Shown: positions 1 to 10,748 of the stretch, in pieces
Numbering within the stretch: the stretch's first letter is position 1
Layout of the letters: each line of letters starts with the position of its first letter
Origin: Chara braunii
Lineage: Eukaryota > Streptophyta > Charophyceae > Charales > Characeae
Direction: 5' to 3'
Length of the DNA: 33,824 nt
NCBI GenBank assembly: GCA_003427395.1
Contig: BFEA01000741.1
Coordinates: 401,128 to 434,951, forward strand
Notes under the pieces: generated by a model
What the model saw: only the letters and a program-made list of their open reading frames with translations
The model's database searches: none
Told to the model about the DNA's origin: nothing
Program-made: the position numbers and the translations under genes

Positions 1-31
1 ACATTTCCCTCCCCCCCGCGACTTTCCCCCC

Positions 32-131
32 CATCACCATCACTATCAGCATCATCATCATCATTATCATCATCATCATTATCATCATCATCATTATCAT
101 CATTATCATCATCATCATCATCATCATCATC
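32..131. repeat. (ATC/CAT)n microsatellite
   Basis: About 100 bases of nearly pure ATC/CAT trinucleotide with occasional ATT interruptions follow a C-rich start. No gene is visible. Confidence 0.95.
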
Positions 132-396
132 GTCAATCTACCCGTACAACCCCCTTTTTAACCCTACCTACCACGCTACCACCCAATCAATCGTACATAG
201 GATCGCTCCGTCCTCGATTTACATCAAAACTAATTAAAAATTATTCCTTTATTTATTCATTTAATTTAGAACTCATTTGAAATTCATGTAAATTCGAAAA
301 TACTTAATTAACTATCTTTCTTGACATTTCTTTTTCAAAAATATTTTCTTTTTCGAAATTTTCGAAAATACGTAGGATTAATCAGTCTTTCCCGGC
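132..396. repeat. AT-rich degenerate satellite, left part
   Basis: After a short mixed stretch, the DNA from about 220 is AT-rich with recurrent words such as TTCGAAAATAC and GACATTTCTTTTT. The same words recur at 8985-9430, on the other side of element A. The two sides are one tract split by the insertion. No coding sequence is seen. Confidence 0.6.
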
Positions 397-401
397 ATTT
401 C
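397..401. repeat. Target-site duplication of element A, left copy
   Basis: ATTTC sits directly before the 5' LTR and recurs at 8985-8989 directly after the 3' LTR. One base is shared with the LTR end, so it can be counted as 4 or 5 bp. Five bp is usual for Ty3/gypsy integration. Confidence 0.7.
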
Positions 402-1294
402 TAAAAGGGCCTTTACCCGATTCAGGGTCTGAATGATGAATTCAGCATTGAGGCATCCTTCGGCCAGACTCGTGAAAAGCAAATCAAAAGGCATGTTCTC
501 TGAATCAAAAGTCACATCCTAACTGAGTAAAAGTCAAATGTCAAAGGTCACAGTTGTGCCCTTGGACAAACAGTTGCAACATTCAGATATGAGAGTCACA
601 TTTGTTCATCCAGGGGATGTGCAAGTCATGTCTGTTCATGCAAGAGATTTGTCTGTACGTGCAGTATGTGTGTCTGTTCGTGCAGTATGTGTGTCTGTTC
701 GTGCAGAATGTGTCTGTTCGAGCAGTAGGTGTGTCTGTCCAAAGGAAGTCAAAAGGATAAAGTCCCAGACTCCCAGTCGCGTATTAAGTCAAAAGGAGAG
801 TCTAGATACAGGCTCTAAGTCCAAAATTCAGGCCTGAAGGCCGCAGCAGCAGCAAACCCTGAAGGGAAAGGTACTGGGACACACTTCACAGAGGCTGGGA
901 CTGGGACAGGACTCGAGACAGGCTGGTTGAGTGAAGGGAACCAGGACAAAGATCTTGAGAGAAGAGTAAGAGAGAAGAGACAGGTCATGATGTTGGATAT
1001 GGAAGATACTTACCTGTTGGCGCTACACTTGTGATCTGGGGCAGACGCTGGCTGAGCCAGACCCTGTGTGTATGGTTGATGAGGGAGAAGCCTGTACTTT
1101 GTGGACGCTGAACTCTTGAGTTTGAGATACTCTTGTTTAATGGGATTTGATAATATACGCTGCGCTATCTGGTTCTTATCTCATCTTGTTTCAACTTGAC
1201 TTTGTGTGTGTAAGACACTCAATCTGTGTATGTTGATACTTGCGCATGCGAAAAGATACACTCCAACAAGTTGTGGTCAGTCAGGACCCTTGCA
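402..1294 (+). repeat. 5' LTR of element A
   Basis: It begins TAAAAGGGCC and ends ACCCTTGCA, so the start is not the canonical TG although the end is CA. AAGGG at the start and CCCTT at the end form a short inverted repeat. The same sequence recurs at 8092-8985. The PBS follows four bases later. An internal 21-bp tandem repeat lies at 629-740. Promoter and polyadenylation sites are expected within an LTR but were not assigned. Confidence 0.92.
629..740 (+). repeat. 21-bp tandem repeat inside the 5' LTR
   Basis: About five copies of a 21-bp unit beginning TGTCTGTTCGTGCAGTA occur here. One copy is 2 bp short in this LTR but full length in the 3' LTR (8325-8438). Because 21 is a multiple of three, the array stays open as a reading frame with a seven-residue repeat, but nothing else suggests a protein. 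Repeats in this part of an LTR often act as enhancers; that role is inference. Confidence 0.85.
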
Positions 1295-1298
1295 AATT

Positions 1299-1310
1299 TG
1301 GTATCGGAGC
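1299..1310 (+). promoter_or_regulatory. Primer binding site of element A (tRNA-iMet)
   Basis: TGGTATCGGAGC lies four bases after the LTR end. It matches the plant initiator-Met primer site TGGTATCAGAGC except for one A-to-G change. Confidence 0.85.
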
Positions 1311-2287
1311 AGAAGCTTGTTGCACTCACTGCGCTGGCATGAGTAAGGCCGGCAAGAAGAAGAAAGGAAAGCTGGCTTGAGGATGATGCTGGTGATGGTG
1401 GAGTTGTGAGACAGAGGTGGAATGGGATTGGGGAAGAAGTCAACCGAAGAGGAAGGGGCAGGAGATTGCTTACCTGGAGCGTTGGAGTGCGGAGCAACGA
1501 GGAGCTTCATCGACGGCCGCTTCAAAGAGAGAAGAACCTCCATATTTCCTTACCTGGTTGTGTGTGTGTGTGTGTACTCTACTTCTTTCCCTCCCTGGTG
1601 GTCGCTGCTGCTGCTGTCTACCTAAGGTCTGGTTTGGGAGTCAGGACACAAGTGTCTGGTCACATTAGGAGTAGTAGTGATCAGAGTCTTGTAGGTCCTG
1701 TCTTCTACCCCTCTAATCTGACATCCGCAGGAGGTAGGAAAGGTGGAGAACACTGGTGTGTAGTGGCCGATTGCCACGTCAGAGTGCAAGCACGGTATAA
1801 AGCAAAGTCAACAGGGCAGCGATAATTTGTGTGATCAAAGTATAGCCCGGGTACTCTGACATAGTACATATTCCAACTTCTCCCTGCGCAAAAGGACAAA
1901 CAGTAAAGATTAGTACAAACAGAAACAGCCAGACCAAGGAGAAAGAAAGAAAAATACTAACTTAGGGAGAGACAGGCAGCGTGTAAAAGCAAAAAGAAGT
2001 CCCACTACACAGTGAAATTTCGTATTGTTTAAAATTTGTTATTTCTGAAGCAGCGATTCTCAGAGTTTAAAAAGAAAAAGAATATATAGCATCCCATCCA
2101 CATCAGCTAGAGTTAGTAGTAATTTGGGGGGATAGTCTCTTGGTGGACCAGCGGAGGACCACCTGTGCTGTCATCCACCATGGATGACTATCCCATGCAG
2201 GGGATTATGGCCCTTTCGGTTTTGTCGGGCCCTTTGTTTCGGGTGTTTTTTCCCCTGGGCTTCGGGAGAGTCTGTGCTTCCCGAATC
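1311..2287 (+). other. Untranslated leader of element A
   Basis: About 1 kb between PBS and gag. It has a (TG)n run near 1558-1574. The open frames crossing it show no recognisable protein. No splice or packaging signal could be assigned by eye. Confidence 0.55.
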
Positions 2288-4309
2288 ATGATGAGATCAG
2301 GAGCAATCAAGCTAGGGCCCACGCCTGCAGAATAGGCTGAAGTAGAGCGCCGCCAGGCTGAAAAAAGAAAAGAAAAGGAGGAAAGAAAAAGACAAAAAAA
2401 AAAAGAGATAAAGAAGAAAATGCAGATGGAAGAAGAGAGAATGAAGAAAGAAATGAAAGAAAAGTTAGAGAAAGAGTTAAAGGAAGAATTACAAATTATA
2501 GAAGAAGAAGAAGAGTCTGAAGAAGGGGGAGAAAGACTCATTAGACGGCGGACAGGGAAGGGAGAGAGTGGTCAGACAGGTGGTGAATTATTTGTTAAAC
2601 CGCTGGACTGGTACGACCAGTATGCTTATACCAGCGATCGACTTGAAGAAACAGAAGAAGAAAGGGACGTGTTCATTGTGAGATTGGCAACTGTTACAGA
2701 TCAAAGAGAAAGGGATCTGATGCTTGAAGAGAAACGGGCAGAGCTGCATGCTAAGATGTTGGCAGCAAAGCGGCAAGAGTTAGATGAAAGAAAGAGATTG
2801 CATGTAGAGGGTACAAGGCTGCACAGAGAGTTGCAAGAACAAAAAGACAAACAAGCGGCAACAGAAGAAAAGTTAGCCCTCTTAACCGAAACAGTTCTGC
2901 ATACCAAACAAGAATTAGAAGCAATGAACAAAACTCTGCAGAAAGTTGAGTCCCACCAGTAAGAATTTAAAGGAGTCTGGAACAACTTCCTTCAGAAGTC
3001 CGCAAAGAATGTCGATCTGTATATTCAGTCCTACATTAAAAAATTAGATAACCACATCACCCAAACTTTTACTCCGGCCGTAATTAAAAGGATAGTTCAG
3101 GGCAGCGGCAGAGGAGGAGGAGATGGAGACGGAGATGGGGGAGATGGCGACAGAAAAGGAAAGGGGGTGTTGCGAGAAGACACTGGGGATATTAAAAAAA
3201 TTAAAGTCAAAGTGTCGAGGACTTACACAGGCAAGAGGGAGGAAAGTGTCCTGCACTGGATTGCGGTCGTAGAGTCCTACGTGTACGGTCAACGCATCCC
3301 ATATTGGGATAGAGTTCTGATGGCCACCTCGTGCATGGCCGGCGATGTGATGAGCTTCGCCATATCGTTGCAAAAAGAAGTTAACTACGATACTATGATT
3401 GCGTATTCACAGCAAACTAGAATTGAAGACTTCTTTAAAGCTGTCAGAGAACGGTTTGAAGACAAAAATCTAGCTCGCCGAACAGAAATGTTAATTCTAA
3501 ATATTGCGGATCGAAAATAGAAGAGTGCGTCTGCACTCAAAGCAACGATGAACGAACTCTTGCAATGCGCTGAGCATGGACTAACTCCTACTCAAGTCCT
3601 CAACAACTTCGCTAGGGCATTGCCCGACCCTCTCCGTACTCAGTTGTATCCCCGCACAAAAGAAGAGGGGATGACATACGAGAAGTTCAGCAAGATAGCT
3701 ATAGATTATTCTGGCTTCTTAGCTGAAGCTAATTACTGCCATTATTGGAAAGATCTGCAAGCGGGAAAGAAGTGGCAGAACCGCACAATCTCCGGGAACA
3801 TACCTGGGAAAGACAACCTTCTTTTGACCTTTGAAGAAGGAGGTGTCAAAACTCTTTTCTATGACCAAATAGACTATGGTCTTGAGGAAGGACCCAGCGG
3901 TCCGGTAGCTCAGGAGGGGAGCTACGCGGTCGTTGCAGCCCGCGGGGGAGGGCGACAAGGACGAGGACGTGGTCGAGGAAGAGGAGGCCGTGGAAGAGGA
4001 CCCGGTACCCAGAGGGGTGGTGGCGAAGGTAGCTACTACGTGGGTGGAAGGGGCAACGGTCCCTCACAAGGTGGTCGTGGTTCATATTCTACTTGGGGAA
4101 GAGGAAGAGGCGCATGGTATGGTACGTGGGACAAACCATATCCACCCCATCCAGGCTTGCCCGAAGGGGAGCATTGGAAGAAACTGGGGATCACATAAAA
4201 AGTTTGGCAGGAAAGAAAAGCCGCTGATCAGTGCCTCAAATGTGGTGACCCCAACCACATTGTTCCCTATTGCCCAGACTATAAGATACTAAAAGGGAAC
4301 AACCAGTAG
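2288..4309 (+). pseudogene. gag: gag of element A (capsid/nucleocapsid), broken by four stops
   Basis: Gag forms the particle that carries the element RNA. One frame runs from ATG 2288 to TAG 4307-4309. The N-terminus is a long charged coiled coil (Lys/Glu/Arg runs from about 2345 to 2950). A capsid-like region follows (about 2963-3900), then an Arg-Gly-rich segment (about 3930-4130), and finally a CCHC zinc knuckle at about 4232-4273 of the form CX2CX4HX4C (CLKCGDPNHIVPYC). In-frame stops lie at 2333 (TAG), 2960 (TAA), 3518 (TAG) and 4196 (TAA), the last just before the zinc knuckle. The frame is otherwise continuous across all four, so point nonsense mutation explains the breaks better than frameshifts. 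The start is chosen because the conserved-looking N-terminus begins there; an upstream start is possible. Confidence 0.82.
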
Positions 4310-4959
4310 AGGTCTCAGTTGCCTCTACGGGAACTTCGGATGTAGAAAGAAGGACATCCTCCCATCCGAAGGTTCCACTGGCGGAGACTGAAGAGGAAGA
4401 CAGTCCCCACCTAGTTAACTGTCCAGAGGTAGTAAGTGTGTGTACCTCTCTAGGTGGATCCCTCGCTGGCATGGGTGATGAGTTGGCCGCTCGTCGCCAA
4501 GCCTGGACTGAGATGAAAAAACGACGAGGACAATTAATAATTGCAAATCTTGAAGTAAATAAAATAAGAGTTGGAGGAATGATAGATAGTGGGTCAACTC
4601 GCAGCTATATGCGTAAGAAAGGGTTAAAGAAGCTGCATCTCGGGCTAAAGGTTAAACAGTTAGATGAGCCTGTAGTGAGTAAGTTAGCTAATAGTACTAT
4701 AACCGTGATGGATAGATATGTTGAAGGGGTTAAGATATACTTCCGGCTTGAAGCAAAGGGGAAGGTGGAACGCGTTCTCCACTCTCTGACTCTCTTGGTG
4801 GAAGATGATCTCCCTTTTGGCATTCTTTTAGGTATGGATTGGGATGAAGCTGCAGATGCGGACATAAAGTTAAGGGACCATGAGTGTTGGCTTCCAAGTC
4901 CGCAAGGTGGGAAAAAAAAATCCGCCTATTTCATGAATCAGGGAAGGAAAGCAGCTTAG
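4306..4959 (+). pseudogene. pro: Retropepsin-type protease of element A
   Basis: An aspartic protease that cleaves the polyprotein. The frame is -1 relative to gag and is open from about 4306. The catalytic motif is GGMIDSGSTRSYM (Asp-Ser-Gly, near 4580-4618). The second family motif is GILLGMDWDEAADADI (about 4817-4864). The domain itself looks complete. The frame ends at TAA 4957-4959, overlapping the RT frame, which is again -1. An A9 run at 4912-4920 is where the reading must switch to continue into RT. Whether this is programmed frameshifting or mutation cannot be decided here. Confidence 0.82.
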
Positions 4960-6561
4960 CTCATTGTTGTATAAGTGCTAACACGTTCGCCCGCCATGTA
5001 AGAAAGTATAACTTATATGACCAAGTTTTTGTTGCATATGTGCGCCCAGCAAAGGAAGGTGAAGCTAAAGAAAAGGCAAAATCCCCTGAAATTGAAAGGA
5101 TTTTGAAAGAATTCGCAAATGTGGCAGAGGCCCCAAGCGGTGTGGTGGAACGACCAATTAAACATCACATTGAAATTGTACCAAGAAGTTCAATTCCTAA
5201 GGGGCCTATCTATAAGATGTCACCAAAAGAGTTGGATGAACTGCGAACCCAGTTTGATGAATTGTTGGAAAAGGGGTGGATAAGACCTAGCTCCTCGCCC
5301 TATGGTGCGCCTGTGTTATTCGTACCGAAGAAAGATGGTGGGGTACGTATGTGTATAAATTATAGAAGACTTAATGATATAACAGTAAAAAATATTGAGC
5401 CATTACCAAGGATAGATGACTTGTTGGATAGAGTGCAGGGCAGCAAGTACTTCACTAAGATTGATATGAAGTCTGGCTACCATCAGATTGAGGTAGAGCC
5501 AGAAGACCAATACAAGACTGCCTTTCGAACAAGGTATGGGCACTTCGAGTTTATTGTGTTGCCCTTTGGTCTTACTAATGCACCGACAACCTTTCAAAGA
5601 ACAATGAATGAACTTTTCCGTGAATGGCTTGATAAATTTGTCGTTATATATCTCGATGATATCTTGATTTTTAGTAAGAATCTGAGTGAGCATTGTGAGC
5701 ACCTTCGACTTGTGCTAAATAAGTTGCGTGAGGCAAAGTTGAGGTTAAACCCTAAGAAGTGTGAATTGGCAAAGCGTGAAGTGTTGTACCTAGGGCATGT
5801 ACTTGATGGTGATGGGATCAAACCGGAGGATACAAAAATTGCAGCCATTCAAGATTGGCCTAACCCCCGCACTTTGACTAAGTTGCGGTCATTCCTTGGG
5901 CTAGCCAATTATTATCGGAAGTTCGTTAGACACTTCACGATAATTGTTGCGCCCCTTCGCAGATTGCTTAAGAAAGAAACCATTTGGAGGTGGGATTCAA
6001 GTTGTACAGCTTCGTTTAAACGCCTGAAGAAATGTCTGATTAATTATCCGGTTTTGAAGGTTGCTGATCCTTCATTGCCCTTCGTTGTTACAACTGACGC
6101 CAGTCAGTACGGGATAGGCGTTGTACTCCAACAAAATGATGGGAATGGATACAAGCCTGTAGAGTTTATGTCCCGATGACTGCCTAACGAGAAGGTCGTC
6201 GCTTCTACGTATGAGAGAGAGTTGTATGCTCTCTGAGAAACTCTAGATCACTGGCGACACTATCTCTTAGGACGCCACTTCAAGGTGTACTCAGATCATG
6301 AGACACTTCGCTGGCTCAAAACGCAGGCCCGGATGACACCTAAGTTGACAAGGTGGGCCGCTGAAATTGATCAGTATGATTTCGAGTTGAAGCCAGTCAA
6401 GGGTAAGTATAACGTTGTTGCTGACGCGCTAGGGCCGCTGAAATTGATCAGTATGATTTCGAGTTGAAGCCAGTCAAGGGTAAGTATAACGTTGTTGCTG
6501 ACGCGCTAAGTCGAAGATCTGATTTCTTCGGTGCCATTATAACATATCTAGACGTGGCACC
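4884..6561 (+). pseudogene. pol: Reverse transcriptase and RNase H of element A
   Basis: The RT copies element RNA into DNA and RNase H removes the template. Visible RT motifs are FTKIDMKSGYHQIEV (motif A with catalytic Asp), LPFGLTNAPTTFQRTMN (motif B), VIYLDDILIFSKN (YLDD catalytic centre), YLGHVLDGDGI, and FLGLANYYRKFV in the connection region. RNase H starts at VVTTDASQYGIG. It is interrupted by TGA at 6177-6179 in the MSR-(stop)-LP motif, where the family has Arg, and by TGA at 6234-6236. It reads on through VYSDHETLRWL to VADAL. A 77-bp tandem duplication (6355-6508) then shifts the frame; the ADALSR end motif is found in the second copy. A further one-base shift near 6555 leads into the integrase frame. 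The RT domain alone looks intact. Confidence 0.9.
6355..6508 (+). repeat. 77-bp tandem duplication within RNase H
   Basis: Bases 6355-6431 are repeated at 6432-6508 with no difference seen. The unit codes for the last part of RNase H, up to ADAL. 77 is not a multiple of three, so the duplication throws the downstream frame out. The identity of the copies suggests a recent event or an assembly error. Confidence 0.93.
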
Positions 6562-8052
6562 GATCTGCAAGAGAAGATTAGGAGTGCGTATTCCACCAAT
6601 CCTATCTATGGTGCTATGATTAAACGTGTACAGGAAGCGCCACAAGAGTTTCCTAACTATTGTATAACACAGGGACTGTTGTTTCAAAGAACAGATGTGC
6701 ACGACAGGCTTTGTATTCCCGATGTGGAAGAGATCAAAAGTCTGATCTTGGGGGAGTGTCACAACACCGAAGGCCATTTTGGGTGGAAAAAGACTTATGC
6801 GAATCTTTTGCGTTCCTATACCTGGCCTCGTATGAAACCCGATTGCATTGCGTATGTGCAAGGTTGTCAAGTGTGCCAAAAAAATAAGAGCACCACTCAA
6901 CCTCCCCTTGGTCTATTAAAGCCTTTGCCGATTCCAACAGGTTCAGGAGACTCTGTGTCCATTAACTTTATGGACACCAAGGTGAAGAGCAGGAATGGAA
7001 AGACGCAAGTCATGGTCATTGTTGATAGGTTTAGCAAGTATGCTGTATTCGTACCATTGCCGGCGGAAGGGAAGACAAAATTAGTAATCCGGTAATTTTT
7101 TAACCATTGGGTAAAGGATTATGGACATCCCTTAACGATTGTGAGTGACAGAGATTCACGGTTCACAACTGAACAGTGGCGGCAACTAATGAACGTCTAT
7201 GGCTCCAAGTTGACTATGTCATCAGGCAGGCACCCTGAAATAAATGGCCAGACAGAGCAAATGGACAAAATTTTGCAGCAAACGTTGCGTATGTACATAC
7301 GTCCCGACCAGATTGATTGGGACGAACATTTGCCAAAAGTTGCTAGTGCCTATAACAACTCTGTTCACCTGTCTACATGCAAGACTCCAATGAAACTGCA
7401 TTTGGGATGGCGACCACGTAGACCCATTCATCGCCTAAATCCGGACCAAGTACATAAGCTTCCACTAGGAACAAGTGAATTTGCGATACAGTATCACCAG
7501 GATATTGAGAAAGTGAAGGAAAATATAGTAAAGGCACAACATCAAATGATAGAACAGGCAAATAAACACAGAAGACCCTCTCAATTTGCTGTAGGTGATT
7601 TGGTATGGGTCAAGTCTAAGGAATTTGTTCCTAAAGAAAACATCTCTCAGAAATTATTACCCGCCTATAGAGGACCTTGGCAAGTTCTTGATGTAATTGG
7701 GGATGTGGATGGACCTTCCTATGTGATTGAAATTCCTCTGCATTTGCATACATATCCAGTTTTTCACGCTTCAAAGTTCTTACCTTGCGTGACGAACGAG
7801 TTATTTCACAGTTGCAGATCAGCGATACCTCCTAGTATGGATGGGAAGTATGACGTGGACAAGATTGTTGCTGAAAACACTCTCCAAACTGGACGTAGAG
7901 GCAGACCCCAGCGACAATATAAGGTTAGATTTGCCTATCAGGACCCAAGTGAAGATCGCCGGTTCACAAGAGAAGAGTTGATTGAGTCTGCACCTCATAT
8001 TGTGTCTGCATATGAAAGAGCAAGAAGGGGAATAAGTATCATAGATAGATAA
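6562..8052 (+). pseudogene. int: Integrase of element A with degenerate chromodomain
   Basis: It inserts the DNA copy into the genome. The HHCC zinc domain is at 6760-6885 (ECHNTEGHFGW...GCQVCQ). The catalytic core follows. The position of the first catalytic Asp reads SINFMD, an apparent Asp-to-Asn change. The second Asp is present in IVSDRDSRFT and the Glu in HPEINGQTEQMDK. TAA at 7093-7095 interrupts the core in frame and the frame continues to TAG/TAA at 8052. The C-terminal part (about 7830-8010, VDKIVAEN...QYKVRFAYQDPSED) resembles a chromodomain with aromatic cage positions changed, the hallmark of chromoviruses. The element would be integration-defective. Confidence 0.87.
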
Positions 8053-8083
8053 AGGTTTTCTCAGAGGACCTCGAAACTAGGCC

Positions 8084-8091
8084 GGTGAGAG
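8084..8091 (+). promoter_or_regulatory. Polypurine tract of element A
   Basis: The purine run GGTGAGAG abuts the 3' LTR and continues as TAAAAGGG inside it. This is the usual place for the plus-strand primer. It is short, so the call rests on position. Confidence 0.6.
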
Positions 8092-8985
8092 TAAAAGGGC
8101 CTTTACCCGATTCAGGGTCTGAATGATGAATTCAGCATTGAGGCATCCTTCGGCCAGAACCTAACTCGTGAAAAGCAAATCAAGAGGCATGTTCTCTGAA
8201 TCAAAAGTCACATCCTAACTGAGTAAAAGTCAAATGTCAAAGGTCACAGTTGTGCCCCTGGACGAACAATTGCAACATTCAGATATGAGAGTCACATTTG
8301 TTCATCCAGGGGATGTGCAAGTCATGTCTGTTCATGCAAGAGATGTGTCTGTACGTGCAGTATGTGTGTCTGTTCGTGCAGTATGTATGTCTGTTCGTGC
8401 AGAATGTGTGTCTGTTCGAGCAGTAGGTGTGTCTGTCCAAAGGAAATCAAAAGGATAAAGTCCCAGACTCCCAGTCGCGTATTGAGTCAGAAGGAGAGTC
8501 TAGATACAGGCTCTAAGTCCAAAATTCAGGCCTGAAGGCCGCAGCAGCAGCAAACCCTGAAGGAAAAGGTACTGGGACACACTTCACAAAGGCTGGGACT
8601 GGGACAGGACTCGAGACAGGCTGGTTGAGTGAAGGGAACCAGCACAGAGATCTCGAGAGAAGAGTAAGAGAGAAGAGACAGGTCATGATGTTGGATATGG
8701 AAGATACTTACCTGTTGGCGCTACACTTGTGATCTGGGGCAGACGCTGGCTGAGCCAGGCCCTGTGTGTATGGTTGATAAGGGAGAAGGCTTTACTTTGT
8801 GGGCGCTAAACTCTTGAGTTTGAGATACTCTTGTTTAATGGGATTTGATAATATAAGCTGCGCTATCTGGTTCTTATCTCATCTTGTTTCAACTTGACTT
8901 TGTGTGTGTAAGACACTCAATCTGTGTATTTTGCGCATGCGAAAAGATACACTCCAGCAAGTTGTGGTCAGTCAGGACCCTTGCA
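8092..8985 (+). repeat. 3' LTR of element A
   Basis: This is the second LTR copy. Relative to the 5' LTR it has a 6-base insertion near 8157, a complete fourth unit in the 21-bp repeat (8325-8438) and a short deletion near 8930. It is followed by the ATTTC duplication and AT-rich satellite. Confidence 0.92.
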
Positions 8986-10150
8986 TTTCTTTTTTGGAAT
9001 TCGAAAATAATTTTAATTAATTCTTTTTCAAAATTTTTGTAATTAAAAAATCTTCTAAAATTAATTAGATTCTTTTTCGACATTTCTTTTTCCGTAATTC
9101 TAAATACGTAGAATTAATTAATTCTTTTTCGACATTCCTTTGAAATTCAAAACTACTTTTCATTCATTCTTTTTCGAAAATTTTGAAAATACGTTAGAAT
9201 TAATTATTTTTTTTTTTGATATTTCTTTTTTTTTGAAATTCAAAAATAATTTTACTTAATTCCTTTTCTTGTATATTTTAATAAATTTTCTTTCGAAATC
9301 GAACTTCGGGAATATTTTACTTAAATCATTTTGAAATTTCACGCTTTTCATACCCCAAAATTAATTTCGAATAAATTTAACCAGAATTTATTTTTTCGAA
9401 ATTAATTATATTGTTTTCGACATTTTCACTATGTTGGGCCGTCACCCGGCCCGGCACGCCCGGGCCAGTTGGGCAGAGGGGGGGTCGCCTGGCAAAACCA
9501 GACGGGTAAAAAAAGAGGCAAGGATCCAAAAAAAAGAAAAAAAAGACTTCAGTCCAGGACTGCGCTTGGCCCAAGCAGTCAGAATCCGGTCTTAACTCCG
9601 GTTTTGGTGATGGGTCATCAAGGGGGGGTTGGGGGGTATAAACAGTGACTAAAGGGCTTGGAAGGGTACATTTGTAGTCTTTTGGGACTTAGGTTTTCTC
9701 ATTTATTTTTATCTTGAAATTAACAAGGAATTTCGAGGTGGCCCTCAGCCAAAAGTCGTTTGTATTCCAATTTTGCACAACATATTTTTTTTTCGGATTT
9801 TTTTGAAATTTTTTTATTTTCTATTTTTTAGAATATTATGCGATGGGATCGCCTGGGACCTTGCCCGGGCCCTGCCCGGTCCGGGCCGCCCGGGAGGGTA
9901 GCCGGGCGACCTTCCCCCAGCCGGGCCGCTCGGGGACTAAGACAGCATTTTCAACATTTATTTCATTCCTGAAAATTTCGTGTTTCCAACTTTTCTCCCG
10001 CGAAATCCTTTTCGAGTTTTCGAATTAATCTCGAATAAATTACTCCAAATCGGGAAAAAATATTTTGAATTAATTCCCATTTTATGCATTTATTGTTTTG
10101 GCAAATACCTTTATTTATTTTTGAATAAATCAATTAATGTTGTAAATACC
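8986..10150. repeat. AT-rich degenerate satellite with GC-rich islands, no gene
   Basis: AT-rich DNA with repeating words GACATTTCTTTTT, GAAATTCAAAA and TAATTAATTC at irregular 50-90-base intervals (clear near 8985, 9081, 9131 and 9218). Two GC-rich islands interrupt it, at about 9434-9495 and 9841-9940, rich in CCCGGGCC and GGCCGCCCGGG. Related islands recur near 22041-22100 and 22262-22295. No coding sequence was found. Confidence 0.6.
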
Positions 10151-10188
10151 CTCCCCACCCCCACCCCCTGCCACTCCCAAATCTCCNC

Positions 10189-10748
10189 ATGCCACGCCAA
10201 AGCAAGAACTCTCAGCACGCAACCGCCACCGCTGCTGCCGCCACGTCTGCCTCCTCCTCATCCGCAGTCGTCGCCTCAACCATCGCATCCACTCCATCTT
10301 CCCCCAACATGGCCCAATCCTCCAGCATCTATATGACCGCCGTCAACACCCAGTCTGTTGACAGCCTCGCTCGCGAACTTACGGGCGAACAAAGATCTGA
10401 GCCCATTGCCATCGATATCGCCACCCTCATTCGCATGATGTCCTCTTTCCAAACGGACATTCGCGCGTCCATCACCAAAATCGAAACCAATATCTCTGGC
10501 CTATCCAACCGTGTGACCTCTATCGAGCATCAAACCATGGCAATCACAGTGGTTACGACCATGACACCCACCTCTACGACCATGCCCACATCCACCGCCC
10601 TCAAGTCCCAAACCACTACCCCCTCCATCCAGGTGGTCACCACCACCACCCCCACGTCCACAGTCACCTCCAGCCACACCCCCCCGCCGACCTCATCCAC
10701 TCCAACTACCTCTACCACCACATCCACCACCTCTGCCTCCTCCACCCT
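10189..10748 (+). pseudogene. gag: gag N-terminal part of element B
   Basis: The frame starts MPRQSKNSQHA and begins with an Ala/Ser-rich low-complexity stretch. A short predicted coiled-coil segment follows (about 10420-10530, with MMSSFQTDIRASITKIETN), then a Thr/Pro/Ser-rich tail running into the gap. No domain is recognisable on its own; the assignment rests on position upstream of the zinc knuckle and pol. One ambiguous base lies just upstream at 10187. The true start could be further 5'. Confidence 0.6.

Larger units (their letters stand above)
402..8985 (+). mobile_element. Element A: full-length Ty3/gypsy chromovirus-type LTR retrotransposon, inactive
   Basis: An 8.6-kb element bounded by two LTRs, with a PBS, gag, protease, reverse transcriptase, RNase H, integrase and PPT in Ty3/gypsy order (integrase after RNase H) and an ATTTC target-site duplication. 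By eye the LTRs differ at about 22 substitutions and 3 indels over about 885 aligned bases, so the insertion is fairly recent. It cannot encode a working polyprotein. Gag has four in-frame stops, pol has two in RNase H, the integrase has one, and a 77-bp duplication shifts the RNase H frame. The element lies inside AT-rich satellite DNA. Confidence 0.93.

Noticed and set aside
538-837. 99-residue open frame in the LTR
   Set aside because: It is kept open by a 21-bp (seven-codon) tandem repeat and recurs only as part of the other LTR; there is no protein family or start context.
1406-1825. 139-residue open frame in the element A leader
   Set aside because: Low-complexity translation crossing a (TG)n run, no family, and upstream of the real gag start.
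2288-8052. TAA/TAG read as Gln (variant nuclear code as in some green algae)
   Set aside because: Several stops would fit Gln, but TGA stops at Arg and Trp positions, plus frameshifts and catalytic losses in the same elements, point to ordinary decay.
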